Of a stretch of 44,959 nucleotides of DNA, positions 1-8,936 are shown piece after piece. A model generated the notes under the pieces. That model did not search any database, had not been told where the DNA came from, and was given only the letters and a program-made list of their open reading frames with translations. Source of the stretch: an uncultured Cellvibrionales bacterium (GTDB taxonomy: Bacteria > Pseudomonadota > Gammaproteobacteria > Pseudomonadales > Dasaniaceae); assembly GCA_913019905.1 (NCBI GenBank), contig CAJVZD010000038.1, forward strand, positions 1 to 44,959, read 5' to 3'. Within the stretch, counting starts at the first letter, position 1; each line of letters opens with the position of its first letter. The position numbers and the translations under genes were made by a program.

Positions 1-1
1 A

Positions 2-559
2 GAGACATTCATACCGGAGCATCAAAGGGACTTTTCCGCGAGTCGACGGCTTCGGATTTGGTCTACAGCATGCTCAACAGGTGAAGAACCTTACAGCCTG
101 GCTATCACTTTACACAAAGCCATGGGCTCTTCTCTCAAAAGTTGGGACAGCCGAATTTTGGCCACAGATTTGGATACCGATGTCTTAGATAAGGGGAAAA
201 AAGGCATTTACAAAAACGATCGAATCAAAGATCTGCCTCGAGAAGTGAGCAAACAATGGTTTAAGAAAGGAGCGGGAGAAAACGAAAACTACGTAAAAGT
301 AGATCCCTCGCTTGCAGACCTCATCACGTTCAAGCAGTTAAACTTATTACATGAATGGCCCGTAAAGGGGCCATTTGATGTAATTATGTGTCGTAATGTC
401 TTAATTTATTTTGACAAACAAACTCAAAAGGAATTGGTCAAAAGATTCACCCAGCTACTACGCCCAGGTGGCTTGTTAATTCTTGGTCACAGTGAAAGTA
501 TTGCCAAGAGCTTCGGAGATCTAATTCTTCGAGGCCACACTATTTTCGAAAAGCAATGA
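2..559 (+). CDS. cheR: CheR chemotaxis protein methyltransferase, 5' truncated by the window edge
   Basis: S-adenosylmethionine-dependent methyltransferase that methylates glutamates on chemoreceptors. The reading frame is open from base 2, so the start lies outside the window. The visible part carries the SAM-binding signature RIWSTACSTGEEPYSLAI (bases 52-105), then ATDLDTDVL and the C-terminal segment CRNVLIYFD followed by LRPGGLLILGHSES, all typical of CheR. The first internal ATG at 122 falls after the SAM motif and cannot be the true start. It is followed 39 bases later by cheD in the same direction, so the two probably form one operon of receptor-modifying enzymes. Confidence 0.96.
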   Translation, partial: ETFIPEHQRDFSASRRLRIWSTACSTGEEPYSLAITLHKAMGSSLKSWDSRILATDLDTDVLDKGKKGIYKNDRIKDLPREVSKQWFKKGAGENENYVKVDPSLADLITFKQLNLLHEWPVKGPFDVIMCRNVLIYFDKQTQKELVKRFTQLLRPGGLLILGHSESIAKSFGDLILRGHTIFEKQ

Positions 560-598
560 TTATAACAAGTCGTCTGATCATGGACAATCAAGGATGGC

Positions 599-1267
599 AT
601 GCAATGTTATGGAGCTCTTTTCGTGGTAAATAGACATCGAAGTGAAGAGGCGCCCAACTGCCTGCACGGCTTTGAAAAAATCAGCCGCTACTGGGATAGA
701 CGCCACAATTGCTTTGTCGCAAAAATTTTACCCGGGGAATTCTATGTAAGTAGACAACCCGAAATGATAGCGACGACGCTAGGCTCATGTGTGTCCGCAT
801 GTATTTGGGATGCTCCCGCCGGTATTGGCGGCATGAATCACTTTATGTTGCCCCTGACTAATCAGGCGAAAGATGATGTCGTATGGGGCAACGTTGCAAG
901 CGACGCCACACGTTATGGAAATTACGCGATGGAACACCTCATCAACGAATTACTGACAAATGGCGGCTCGCGGCGAAACTTACAGGCAAAATTATTTGGC
1001 GGCGGAAAAGTGCTCAAACAACGCAATGATGTCGGAGCAAAAAATGTCGCATTTGTTCTCGATTACCTGGAACTGGAAAAAATTCCCGTTATCTCTCACG
1101 ATCTCGGCAAGGATTATCCTAGGAAAGTCATGTTTGACCCTATAAGCGGTAACGCTAAGATGAAAAAAATCTTTAAGATTCACAACGATACAATTCTTGC
1201 GCGAGAAGATGACTACAAACATTCTTTAGTGACCAAAAAAACAGAAGGAGATATCGAACTTTTCTAA
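599..1267 (+). CDS. cheD: CheD chemoreceptor glutamine deamidase
   Basis: Deamidates glutamines on methyl-accepting chemotaxis proteins to give methylatable glutamates. Family hallmarks are visible: GFEKISRYWD near the N-terminus, ILPGEFYVS, the catalytic-cysteine segment TTLGSCVSACIWD, the histidine segment GGMNHFMLP and LFGGGKVL. The ATG at 599 has AAGGA only four bases upstream; a GTG at 623 is an alternative. The N-terminal 25 residues are unlike the family and may not be translated. The protein ends EGDIELF, nearly identical to the end of the chemoreceptor encoded next (EGVIELF). It sits between cheR and that receptor gene. Confidence 0.94.
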   Translation: MQCYGALFVVNRHRSEEAPNCLHGFEKISRYWDRRHNCFVAKILPGEFYVSRQPEMIATTLGSCVSACIWDAPAGIGGMNHFMLPLTNQAKDDVVWGNVASDATRYGNYAMEHLINELLTNGGSRRNLQAKLFGGGKVLKQRNDVGAKNVAFVLDYLELEKIPVISHDLGKDYPRKVMFDPISGNAKMKKIFKIHNDTILAREDDYKHSLVTKKTEGDIELF

Positions 1268-1294
1268 AGCCCGCACTGACATACAGGGCTTTAG
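1264..1294 (+). terminator. Hairpin overlapping the cheD stop codon
   Basis: Perfect 9-bp inverted repeat, CTAAAGCCC (1264-1272) and GGGCTTTAG (1286-1294), with a 13-base loop. The left arm includes the TAA stop. Only a weak, interrupted T-rich stretch follows (to about 1308), so it may be a weak terminator or an mRNA 3'-end stabiliser rather than a strong intrinsic terminator. Confidence 0.45.
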
Positions 1295-1621
1295 ACCTTG
1301 CTCTTTTCGACATAAGCTGCCTTTCATCCATTCGACACAAGCCTTTGCTTAACCTATTATCAAGTGCAATATTAGAGAGTTTTCAGCTAGAAAGAGGTAT
1401 CATCAGAACCAACCATGATGGGATTTTCGACGCTTAAAGCCAGCTTTAACCAGAACACCGAGGGATGGCTAACTTTTGCAAATGGATAGGTGCAATAGAA
1501 CAGGACTAGGTAGAGTCTCATTCGAATACCTTTCTTATCTAATCGAGTTTTTTGGCGGTTTGTGCTCTGGTAAAATTGCCTAACTAACTATAATGAAAAA
1601 CAATAGTGTGAGTGAATATCT
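1295..1621. other. Gap between cheD and the chemoreceptor gene
   Basis: About 330 bases with no supported gene. It should hold the promoter of the chemoreceptor/STAS/switch genes, but I see no clear promoter boxes. The base composition resembles the flanks. Confidence 0.4.
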
Positions 1622-2821
1622 ATGGTTGGAACGGCCTTCAAAAACAACATCCCGGCATTACTCACAAGCTTTTGTGCACTGCTAACCGTTGCTATTATAG
1701 GCGGCGATATAGTAGCAATCGCTGCACTCGTCGTTGTCACTGCAGCATGGTTAATCTCTAGTAGCAGTAACGAAAAAAAGAGAATATCCTCCGACGAGTT
1801 ATCGATATCGGCCTTTAGCAAGGGAGTCCAAGACCAGCAACATGACATCGGTAGCAATATAGAAAAAATCCTAAAAGAGGAGACTAGTCAGGTAGGAGAG
1901 CATATCTCGCGAATTAGCTCGCTGATGGGCGATTCAAATACCCTCCTGCAAACAGGTTTTAGCAAGGTAGCTGGCGAAACGAATATACTCAAAGACACCG
2001 TCATGGATCTGGTCGGACGAGTAAAAGGCGAAGGTAGCCATGACGAAAATGTAGACAACAAGCTTTCTATCGCTGAATTCATTTTAAAGACAGATAATAT
2101 ACTTCAAGATAATGTCGATTTACTCGTTACAATCAGTGACCGGAGCGTAGGCGCTATTCACCGTATCAACGATATGACCAACGATTTGGAGGAAATGTTC
2201 TCGTCTCTCGACGATGTACAAAAGCTGGCAGATCAAACAAATCTATTGGCACTCAACGCAGCGATTGAAGCAGCCCGTGCCGGAGAAGTAGGACGAGGTT
2301 TTGCGGTGGTGGCTGATGAGGTGCGCTCCCTGTCCCAAACATCTTCGTCTTTAAACGAGAAAATCAGAGAGAAAATTCAACAAGTTAAGAGCAGAATGGA
2401 TGAAGTAAATTCTGAAGTTGGCGCGATTGCGAGTCTAGATATGAATAGCGCCATAGACGGAAAATCGATCATTGATCACATGCTGGCCAAAATCGAGAAA
2501 AATAATTTTGATACAGAGATCATTCTCCAACAGCTTTCTGACGCAAGTAATACCATTAACGAAGAAATGAATCATTCTATTCGCGCTTTGCAATTTGAAG
2601 ACATTGTCAATCAGTTATCCGGGCATGTCCAACAACGTCTGGACCATATTGACGCAGTTGCAGAATTTTCGCACACAGAAATTGCTAACGCCGTCGATGA
2701 ACGAGATCTCAAATTGGCGGCGGAAAAACTTCAACAACTGCGAGATAATTTCCACGCTCAAAACATAGCGCAAAAAGTTGAACAGAGCTCCATGGAAGAA
2801 GGTGTTATAGAACTATTTTGA
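1622..2821 (+). CDS. Methyl-accepting chemotaxis protein without a sensor domain
   Basis: Chemoreceptor of 399 residues. Residues about 9-46 form two short hydrophobic stretches separated by GGD, a membrane hairpin with essentially no periplasmic ligand domain, and no HAMP domain is recognisable. The conserved signalling tip is at residues about 204-240: [19 protein letters not shown] followed by [14 protein letters not shown]. Long coiled-coil helices surround it. An in-frame stop at 1613 makes the ATG at 1622 the first possible start, although no strong ribosome site is seen. The protein ends EGVIELF, matching the end of CheD. It probably senses an internal signal or a partner protein. It lies 24 bases before the STAS gene, which suggests a shared transcript. 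Confidence 0.93.
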   Translation: MVGTAFKNNIPALLTSFCALLTVAIIGGDIVAIAALVVVTAAWLISSSSNEKKRISSDELSISAFSKGVQDQQHDIGSNIEKILKEETSQVGEHISRISSLMGDSNTLLQTGFSKVAGETNILKDTVMDLVGRVKGEGSHDENVDNKLSIAEFILKTDNILQDNVDLLVTISDRSVGAIHRINDMTNDLEEMFSSLDDVQKLADQTNLLALNAAIEAARAGEVGRGFAVVADEVRSLSQTSSSLNEKIREKIQQVKSRMDEVNSEVGAIASLDMNSAIDGKSIIDHMLAKIEKNNFDTEIILQQLSDASNTINEEMNHSIRALQFEDIVNQLSGHVQQRLDHIDAVAEFSHTEIANAVDERDLKLAAEKLQQLRDNFHAQNIAQKVEQSSMEEGVIELF

Positions 2822-2845
2822 AGTTTGTCACAGGTGAAAAAATCA

Positions 2846-3139
2846 ATGTCAATTTCCAGTAACTTAAAAAACGGATCGGTAACCATTACTTTAGGAAACC
2901 GTTTTGACTTCACTGCAGTGGAGGAATTCCGCCGCGCATACACTGAACACGAAGGAAGATCCTATGTGGTAGATTTTCGTCATACCGAATACATGGACAG
3001 CTCGGGGCTGGGCATGCTGCTGAATATGAAACGGGCCTTAAAAGACTTAAAGACATCGATAAAATTAACAAGCTGCCGCCCGCAGGTAAAAAAGGTACTG
3101 CTTATTTCAAGATTTGAAACCGAGTTTTCCATCGACTAA
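2846..3139 (+). CDS. STAS-domain anti-sigma factor antagonist (HsbA/CrsA-like)
   Basis: Single STAS domain of 97 residues, the SpoIIAA/RsbV fold that binds an anti-sigma factor when unphosphorylated. The phosphorylatable serine motif DSSGLGMLL is at residues 51-59 (Ser52/53). I chose the ATG at 2846 because AGGTG lies 9 bases upstream and the resulting N-terminus MSISSNL fits the family; a TTG at 2825 and a GTG at 2834 extend the frame. The next gene starts 2 bases after its stop and encodes a protein with both PP2C phosphatase and serine-kinase-like domains, the expected modifiers of this protein. This matches the Pseudomonas HsbA-HsbR and Shewanella CrsA-CrsR arrangements; the identity of the downstream target is inference. 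Confidence 0.9.
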   Translation: MSISSNLKNGSVTITLGNRFDFTAVEEFRRAYTEHEGRSYVVDFRHTEYMDSSGLGMLLNMKRALKDLKTSIKLTSCRPQVKKVLLISRFETEFSID

Positions 3140-3141
3140 TT

Positions 3142-4818
3142 ATGACTATTTTAGTTGTCGAAGATAGTGCTTCAACCCGTTTTTTACTGTCGAGTATCGT
3201 TGAAGATATAGGCCTCGATTGCGTACTGGTCGGAAGCGGTGAAGAAGCGTTAGAGTTCATCTCCGGCGATGTAGCCCTTCCCGAGGTTACCATTTTAGAT
3301 ATTGGACTACCCGGAATCGATGGCTATGAAACCTGCCTTCGCATGAAAGCGCTTTCAGGTGCAAGCCATCTGCCTGTGATTTTTTTGACCAGCGCAAAAG
3401 ACAATAACATTCTCAGCAAATGCCTGGAAGTAGGCGATGACTACGTCGCCAAGCCTTTTACCGAAGAAATGATCACATCAAAAATTGAAGCCCATCGGCG
3501 AGTATCCGATGTCTACCGACAATTAGAAAGCCAGTACCAAGAACTACAGCGCTTTCAATATTCGACGAATTTAGAACATAAAATTGTAGAAAATATTTTT
3601 TCCAAACAGTTTGAAAAACATATCAGTGTTTCAGACAATTTCCGCTACCACCTATCACCCAAGTCGGTTTTTAATGGCGATGTACTTCTAACGGCTTACG
3701 GGCCGTCAGGCAGCCTCTATATTGCCATTGGAGACGTTACCGGGCACGGTCTTCCTGCTGCCGTTGCAGCGATTCCCGTATATCCCACTTTTCGTTCGAT
3801 GGCAGTCAAAGGTATAGGCGTCGGTTCGATAGCTGCTCAAATGAACGCCGCTCTATTGGGAATATTACCTGACAACATGATGGTCGCAGCAAGCCTTTTG
3901 GAACTCAGTAAAGCTGGAGACACTCTAACAGTGTGGTCTGGGGGAATGCCACCCATGATTCTAGCCGACGATATGGGTAATATAAAACAATTGATTAGTC
4001 CATCGCATTGTCCACTCGGAATGCTTGAAACTCACAAGTTCGCGCAAGATATACAAGTATTTAATGTCAACCGCGGCGACAAAATTTACTTGTTTACCGA
4101 TGGAGTCGAAGAAAGCCGAAACAGCAACAATGAGATGTTTGGTGAAGCTCGATTGCATGGTTTATTTGATGGCAACGATGGTGATATGTTTAGTCGTATC
4201 ATCGATCAACACAAGAAATTTACCGGGATTCAAGAGCAAGATGATGATATTTCCTTAGTGGAAGTTTGCTGTGGAGCTCACTTGGGGCCCGTTGCTGCTG
4301 CGGAAGATGCCGGAGAGAACATTCGAATTATGCCCTGGACGCTAAGCTATGACTTGGACGCAGAAGATATGCAGGCAGCAAACCCTGTCCATCAAATCAT
4401 AGAGCAGCTATCCAATGCCAGCGGCCTTGACGTCCACCAGGATTACCTGTCAACTATTTTGTCCGAGTTGTTTAGTAACGCCCTGGAACACGGCGTACTG
4501 GAATTAGATTCCTCGATTAAAGAAACAGACGACGGCTTTCTCGAATATTATCAGCTACGACGGGAAAAACTGGAAAACCTAACTGATGGATTTATTCACA
4601 TAAAAATTCAATTAAAGAAAAATGCGGATAATCCAGTCATTGAAATCAAAGTAAAAGATTCAGGGAAAGGCAGGGTTGACCAGAAAGCGACATCGCCGGA
4701 CATGGATAAAGCCTTTGGCCGGGGTATCGATATCGTCCGAACCTTATGTGACAGCGTCGTATACGACGACATAGGCAGCGGCATAACTGTCACATACTCT
4801 CTTCAAACAATCGCATAG
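3142..4818 (+). CDS. Partner-switch response regulator: receiver, PP2C phosphatase and HATPase kinase domains (HsbR/CrsR-like)
   Basis: 558 residues in three domains. Receiver (1-120): acidic pair Glu7/Asp8, phosphoacceptor Asp53 in LDIGLPGIDGYE, Thr83 and Lys104. SpoIIE/RsbU-type PP2C phosphatase (about 150-380): metal-binding GDVTGHG, LFTDGVEESRN and DDDISLVEV. GHKL kinase-like domain (about 420-555): N box ELFSNALEHG, then VKDSGKG and GRGIDIVR. The usual model is that receiver phosphorylation switches the protein between dephosphorylating and phosphorylating the STAS partner encoded immediately upstream. In Pseudomonas the homologous pair lies beside cheR and controls FlgM and motility; here the same neighbourhood with cheR, cheD and a chemoreceptor suggests a link between chemosensing and a sigma or anti-sigma factor. 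Confidence 0.93.
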   Translation: MTILVVEDSASTRFLLSSIVEDIGLDCVLVGSGEEALEFISGDVALPEVTILDIGLPGIDGYETCLRMKALSGASHLPVIFLTSAKDNNILSKCLEVGDDYVAKPFTEEMITSKIEAHRRVSDVYRQLESQYQELQRFQYSTNLEHKIVENIFSKQFEKHISVSDNFRYHLSPKSVFNGDVLLTAYGPSGSLYIAIGDVTGHGLPAAVAAIPVYPTFRSMAVKGIGVGSIAAQMNAALLGILPDNMMVAASLLELSKAGDTLTVWSGGMPPMILADDMGNIKQLISPSHCPLGMLETHKFAQDIQVFNVNRGDKIYLFTDGVEESRNSNNEMFGEARLHGLFDGNDGDMFSRIIDQHKKFTGIQEQDDDISLVEVCCGAHLGPVAAAEDAGENIRIMPWTLSYDLDAEDMQAANPVHQIIEQLSNASGLDVHQDYLSTILSELFSNALEHGVLELDSSIKETDDGFLEYYQLRREKLENLTDGFIHIKIQLKKNADNPVIEIKVKDSGKGRVDQKATSPDMDKAFGRGIDIVRTLCDSVVYDDIGSGITVTYSLQTIA

Positions 4819-5023
4819 CGCCCTAGTTTCCGTCTTTTTAGAAATCTCTCTGTTTTCTGGCAAGTGTCTTCTCGCCGTTTATCTACTGCTATCGTTAACC
4901 CGGCGATCTCAAATTCGGCATCAACTGTCGGACGATCAATTCATACTCCTGAATCGCGCCAAGCTATGTAATTGCCGCCCCGATCTGGTATTCTGTCGCA
5001 TTGATAAGCTCTAGGACAGTTAA

Positions 5024-5365
5024 TTGAACACACTATATGGTATTAAGAATTGCGACACGGTAATGAAGGCAAGAAAATGGCTCGATGAAAAATCGATTGC
5101 TTATACCTTTCATGATGTCCGAACAGACGGAATCAACGCGGATCGAGTTAATCACTGGATAAAAACCCTGGGCTGGGAAACCGTCGTCAATAAACGTAGT
5201 ACCAGCTGGAAGCAGCTCGATAGTCAAACTCGCGAGAACATGGATGAAGCGACCGCGGTAGACGCAATACTGCTGAACCCTACTTTGATAAAACGCCCTG
5301 TTTTGGAGAAGGAGAACAGCATTTTTATAGGGTTCAAAGACTCGACCTACGAAGCACTATTTTAA
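5024..5365 (+). CDS. ArsC/Spx-family reductase, YffB type
   Basis: 113-residue thioredoxin-fold protein of the ArsC/YffB family. The N-terminus MNTLYGIKNCDTVMKARKWL aligns with the family start and places the single active-site cysteine at residue 10; RPVLEK near the C-terminus is also conserved. The start is a TTG with AGGA (5013-5016) seven bases upstream; no ATG fits. The cellular role of the YffB group is not settled, although a glutathione-dependent thiol reductase activity is suspected. It is 28 bases upstream of dapD, a neighbourhood common in gammaproteobacteria. Confidence 0.88.
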   Translation: MNTLYGIKNCDTVMKARKWLDEKSIAYTFHDVRTDGINADRVNHWIKTLGWETVVNKRSTSWKQLDSQTRENMDEATAVDAILLNPTLIKRPVLEKENSIFIGFKDSTYEALF

Positions 5366-5393
5366 TATTTAACCATTTACTTAGGTAACACAA

Positions 5394-6431
5394 ATGAGCG
5401 AAAAAAATTTCAGCATTGGGTTTGGTGTCGGCAGTCAAAATGCGAAAGGAGATTGGTTAGAAGTATTTTACCCAAAACCTCTGTTAAACCCTGATCAGGA
5501 AGTCGTCGACGCGGTCGCTAAAAACTGTGGCTACAGCGGCGGTAATGAGGCTATTGAGCTGGGTAAAAACCAACTTGAAACTTTGGAGTCGGCTCTTCGG
5601 GAAATGGGACAAGCAGAGCAAGCAGACATCATCAGTACGTTCAAATTGAGTGTCAGGCCCCTGGTGGCAACCGTTCTGGCCGGCGATGATAGTCCACAAA
5701 CCGTGCCCGAGGGGTATTTAAAACTGCAACTGCTTTCGCATCGCTTGGTAAAGCCGCACGGGATAAACCTCAACGGCTTATTTGGTGTTTTGCCAAATGT
5801 CGCATGGACAAATAAGGGCGCAATAGATATTACTGAGCTTCCTGAAGCGCAACTACAAGCCCGCATCAACGGCGAAACACTCACTATCGATTGCGTTGAC
5901 AAGTTTCCAAAAATGACAAACTACGTGGTTCCGTCGGGTGTTCGCATTGCCCACACCGCCAGAGTGCGTCTTGGTGCGTATATTGGCGAGGGCACAACGG
6001 TCATGCACGAAGGCTTTGTAAACTTTAATGCGGGAACGGAAGGTCCGGGTATGATAGAAGGACGAATTTCTGCAGGAGTTTTTGTAGGAGCCGGGTCCGA
6101 CTTGGGCGGCAGTAGTTCCACCATGGGAACGCTGTCCGGCGGTGGCAATATTGTGATCTCGCTCGGGAAAGAATGTCTGCTCGGGGCAAATTCCGGAACC
6201 GGTATTCCGCTGGGAGATCGCTGTACAATTGAATCTGGCCTGTACATTACAGCGGGAACTAAGGTCGTCATTCTCGATGACCATGGCACTCAGGTAAACA
6301 CCGCCAAAGCCCGGGATTTAGCCGGTAAATCGGACCTCCTGTTCAGAAGAAACTCTGCAAGTGGCGCGGTGGAGTGCTTAACCAATAAGTCCGCAGTTGA
6401 GCTTAACGAAGAATTACATAGCAACAATTAA
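5394..6431 (+). CDS. dapD: DapD, tetrahydrodipicolinate N-succinyltransferase (long type)
   Basis: Adds succinyl from succinyl-CoA to tetrahydrodipicolinate in the succinylase branch of lysine and diaminopimelate synthesis (cytoplasm). At 345 residues it matches the long Pseudomonas-type DapD rather than the 274-residue E. coli type. The C-terminal half shows the left-handed beta-helix pattern of hexapeptide repeats, for example VRIAHTARVRLGAYIGEGT, HEGFVNFNAGT and GGGNIVISLGKECLLGANSG. It stands between the YffB-like gene and dapE, which acts two steps later in the pathway. Confidence 0.96.
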   Translation: MSEKNFSIGFGVGSQNAKGDWLEVFYPKPLLNPDQEVVDAVAKNCGYSGGNEAIELGKNQLETLESALREMGQAEQADIISTFKLSVRPLVATVLAGDDSPQTVPEGYLKLQLLSHRLVKPHGINLNGLFGVLPNVAWTNKGAIDITELPEAQLQARINGETLTIDCVDKFPKMTNYVVPSGVRIAHTARVRLGAYIGEGTTVMHEGFVNFNAGTEGPGMIEGRISAGVFVGAGSDLGGSSSTMGTLSGGGNIVISLGKECLLGANSGTGIPLGDRCTIESGLYITAGTKVVILDDHGTQVNTAKARDLAGKSDLLFRRNSASGAVECLTNKSAVELNEELHSNN

Positions 6432-6440
6432 AAGAGAATG

Positions 6441-6494
6441 AACGCGAAACGCCCTGGGAATACGAGTAATTGGTAATCCTTGGGCGTCGCGTTT
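6441..6494 (+). terminator. Hairpin after dapD
   Basis: Near-perfect GC-rich stem: AACGCGAAACGCCC (6441-6454) pairs with GGGCGTCGCGTTT (6482-6494) apart from a one-base bulge. The loop is about 27 bases and there is only a TTT run after it. It may attenuate or process transcription between dapD and dapE. Confidence 0.5.
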
Positions 6495-6593
6495 ACCGCA
6501 GTAAACAATACCTGTATCAAAGAAGCATTTTATCTACTCCTATACGCTTGCTAAAATACAGGACACTATTTTCAGTCACAAAACTGGGCCACC

Positions 6594-7730
6594 ATGACCG
6601 ACAATTCGACAACTCTTCAACTCGCCTTTGACTTACTATCGAGAGATTCCATAACCCCGGATGACAAAGGTTGCCAGGATTTGATGATTCAGCGTTTGGA
6701 AGCGCTTGGTTTTTCGATCCAGCGATTACCATTCGGTGACGTAGATAATTTTTGGGCTGTACACGGCACAGAAGGTCCCATTTTATGCTTTGCCGGGCAT
6801 ACTGATGTTGTCCCTACCGGTCCCGCCGAACTCTGGAAATACCCTCCTTTTGAACCCGTCATTGTCGACGGTGTGTTATTTGCTCGTGGAGCTGCAGATA
6901 TGAAGGGCAGCTTGGCCGCCATGGTAACGGCCTGTGAGCATTTTTTGTCGCAACATCGGGAACACAATGGCCGAATTGCCTTTCTGATAACCAGTGACGA
7001 AGAAGGAATAGCAGTTAACGGCACGGTAAAAGTCATGGATTGGCTCGCACAACAAGATGAAAAAATTGATTGGTGTATCGTCGGCGAACCCTCATCCTCT
7101 AACACAGTAGGCGATGTCATTAAAAATGGTCGTCGCGGTTCACTGGGATGCCGATTGGCAATAAAAGGCATTCAGGGTCACGTGGCCTACCCCCACCTAG
7201 CACTCAACCCTATTCACGCGTTTGCGCCGGCCCTAGCCGAATTGTCCGCCGAAAAATGGGATAATGGTAATGAGTTTTTCCCGGCAACCTCTTTTCAGGT
7301 TTCCAATATCAATGGCGGTACGGGAGCTACCAATGTCATACCTGGCGATCTGGTCGTCATTTTCAATTTTCGATTCTCCACGGAGCTCACCGAACAGGAC
7401 TTACGCCAGCGCACGGAAGGCATTCTCAACAAGCACGGCCTCGATTACCTCATAGAATGGAATCTCAGCGGCCTCCCCTTTCTGACGTCCTCTGGAGAGC
7501 TAATTAACGCAACGGTTAAGGCTATTAAGGACGTCGCAAAAATTGATACTGAACTTTCTACGGCCGGAGGAACCTCAGACGGTCGCTTTATAGCTCCGAC
7601 CGGCAGCCAATTAGTTGAACTCGGTCCGGTAAACAGTACTATTCACAAAGTAGACGAATGCGTTTTAGCCGCTGATTTAGATACACTATCTCACATTTAT
7701 GAAAATATAATGATCGATTTACTAAGCTAA
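6594..7730 (+). CDS. dapE: DapE, succinyl-diaminopimelate desuccinylase
   Basis: Zinc-dependent M20-type hydrolase releasing succinate from N-succinyl-LL-diaminopimelate. It has 378 residues, the usual length. Metal and catalytic residues can be read off: His69 and Asp71 in [11 protein letters not shown], Asp102 in GAADMKGS, Glu136/Glu137 in SDEEG (136 the likely catalytic base), Glu165 in GEPSSS and His351 in STIHKVDE. It is preceded by a 162-base gap containing the dapD hairpin and followed 7 bases later by rlmA. Confidence 0.97.
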   Translation: MTDNSTTLQLAFDLLSRDSITPDDKGCQDLMIQRLEALGFSIQRLPFGDVDNFWAVHGTEGPILCFAGHTDVVPTGPAELWKYPPFEPVIVDGVLFARGAADMKGSLAAMVTACEHFLSQHREHNGRIAFLITSDEEGIAVNGTVKVMDWLAQQDEKIDWCIVGEPSSSNTVGDVIKNGRRGSLGCRLAIKGIQGHVAYPHLALNPIHAFAPALAELSAEKWDNGNEFFPATSFQVSNINGGTGATNVIPGDLVVIFNFRFSTELTEQDLRQRTEGILNKHGLDYLIEWNLSGLPFLTSSGELINATVKAIKDVAKIDTELSTAGGTSDGRFIAPTGSQLVELGPVNSTIHKVDECVLAADLDTLSHIYENIMIDLLS

Positions 7731-7737
7731 CCAGGCT

Positions 7738-8649
7738 ATGAATTCAACGCCTACCGAAAAAACGATCACCGATATGCGCTGCCCACTGTGTCAGCTACCC
7801 TTACTTTCGTCTGAAAAAACCTGGCATTGCGATAACCGTCATAGTTTTGATGTTGCCAAACAAGGCTACGCGAATTTATTACCGGTGCAAAACAAAAGGT
7901 CTAAAACACCCGGAGACGATGCAATAATGGTTTCGTCCCGACATTTTTTCCTGAACAAAAATTATTACCAACCCATCTCGAACACCATCACCCAATTGAT
8001 GGTCGACTATTTTAGTAAGCAGAATATTGACCACCCTAATATTTTAGACGCGGGCTGTGGGGAAGGATATTATACGAATGAAATATATCACACACTGAAC
8101 GAAAATCACTCTACTTCTACGGTTACCGGGATTGATATCTCGAAACCCGCAGTATTGACAGCAGCCAAGCGCAATAAATTCATACGCTGGTTCGTTAGTA
8201 GCAGCAGTAATCTTCCGTTAGCCAACAATAGCCAGCACTGTATCCTAAGCCTGTTTTCGCCCGTTCCGGCTGAGGAATTTCACCGCTGCCTGTCAAAGGA
8301 TGGACTCTTGATCGTTGCTTCAACGGGCGAAGACCATTTAATCGAATTAAGAAACATCTTATACGAGGAAGTTCATAAGAAAACCTTCGATCCCGCCCAT
8401 GCAGTTGGAACCTATTTCCAGCCAACTCAAACTGATGGCAGTGATAAAAATCACGTAAAAACAGTCAAATTCACTTTGGAACTCACGGACTGCGAAACGA
8501 TTACCAGCCTATTCGCTATGACACCCCATTATTGGAGAGTATCGCCCGAGCGTAAGAAAATTCTGGAAACCGTAGACCAGTTATCAGTGACCGTAGAAAT
8601 ACAGCTACACCTTTTTTCATCGATCCAAAAAACAGACGCTGCCGGTTAA
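7738..8649 (+). CDS. rlmA: RlmA, 23S rRNA (guanine-N1)-methyltransferase
   Basis: SAM-dependent methyltransferase that in E. coli methylates G745 of 23S rRNA. The N-terminal zinc-finger ligands are visible (Cys15, Cys18, Cys31, His35) and are followed by the family signature AKQGYANLLPVQNKRSKTPGD. The SAM motif LDAGCGEGYYT begins near residue 102. Length, 303 residues, is slightly above the E. coli enzyme (269), mostly through extra N-terminal and loop residues. It starts 7 bases after dapE, so they are probably cotranscribed. Confidence 0.92.
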   Translation: MNSTPTEKTITDMRCPLCQLPLLSSEKTWHCDNRHSFDVAKQGYANLLPVQNKRSKTPGDDAIMVSSRHFFLNKNYYQPISNTITQLMVDYFSKQNIDHPNILDAGCGEGYYTNEIYHTLNENHSTSTVTGIDISKPAVLTAAKRNKFIRWFVSSSSNLPLANNSQHCILSLFSPVPAEEFHRCLSKDGLLIVASTGEDHLIELRNILYEEVHKKTFDPAHAVGTYFQPTQTDGSDKNHVKTVKFTLELTDCETITSLFAMTPHYWRVSPERKKILETVDQLSVTVEIQLHLFSSIQKTDAAG

Positions 8650-8654
8650 CCGAT

Positions 8655-8906
8655 ATGTTAAAAGCAATTGTGGAACTGCTCGACGATCAGCGCAAAACCT
8701 TAAAATTATTTGCGCTTGGAGCACTACTATTTTTTATTGGACTTGGAATTATCCAATGGGGAAATAAACTCTTCGAGCCATCCCTGGAGCAAGAGGTTTA
8801 TGTCCTGCTCGGCACAATACTCGGGGGAATGGGATTTTTTACCGCTTTAACAGCTCAAGTATTATTAATAATTTTTCGATTTAAGCACATGGGTAAAAGA
8901 AATTAA
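8655..8906 (+). CDS. Small membrane protein of unknown function
   Basis: 83 residues with two predicted membrane helices (about residues 17-35 and 48-75), an amphipathic N-terminus and a basic C-terminal end (RFKHMGKRN). I do not recognise a family. It begins 5 bases after rlmA, so it is probably the last gene of the dapE-rlmA transcript; this suggests cotranscription but not function. Confidence 0.7.
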   Translation: MLKAIVELLDDQRKTLKLFALGALLFFIGLGIIQWGNKLFEPSLEQEVYVLLGTILGGMGFFTALTAQVLLIIFRFKHMGKRN

Positions 8907-8936
8907 TCTGTTTTCTAATTCGAATAATGATTGCTG

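Noticed and set aside
5531..6289. Long minus-strand frames opposite dapD
   Set aside because: They lie wholly inside dapD, have low-complexity Ser/Pro-rich translations typical of antisense frames and lack ribosome sites.
6689..7171. 160-codon minus-strand frame opposite dapE
   Set aside because: Antisense shadow of a strongly supported gene; no family signature.
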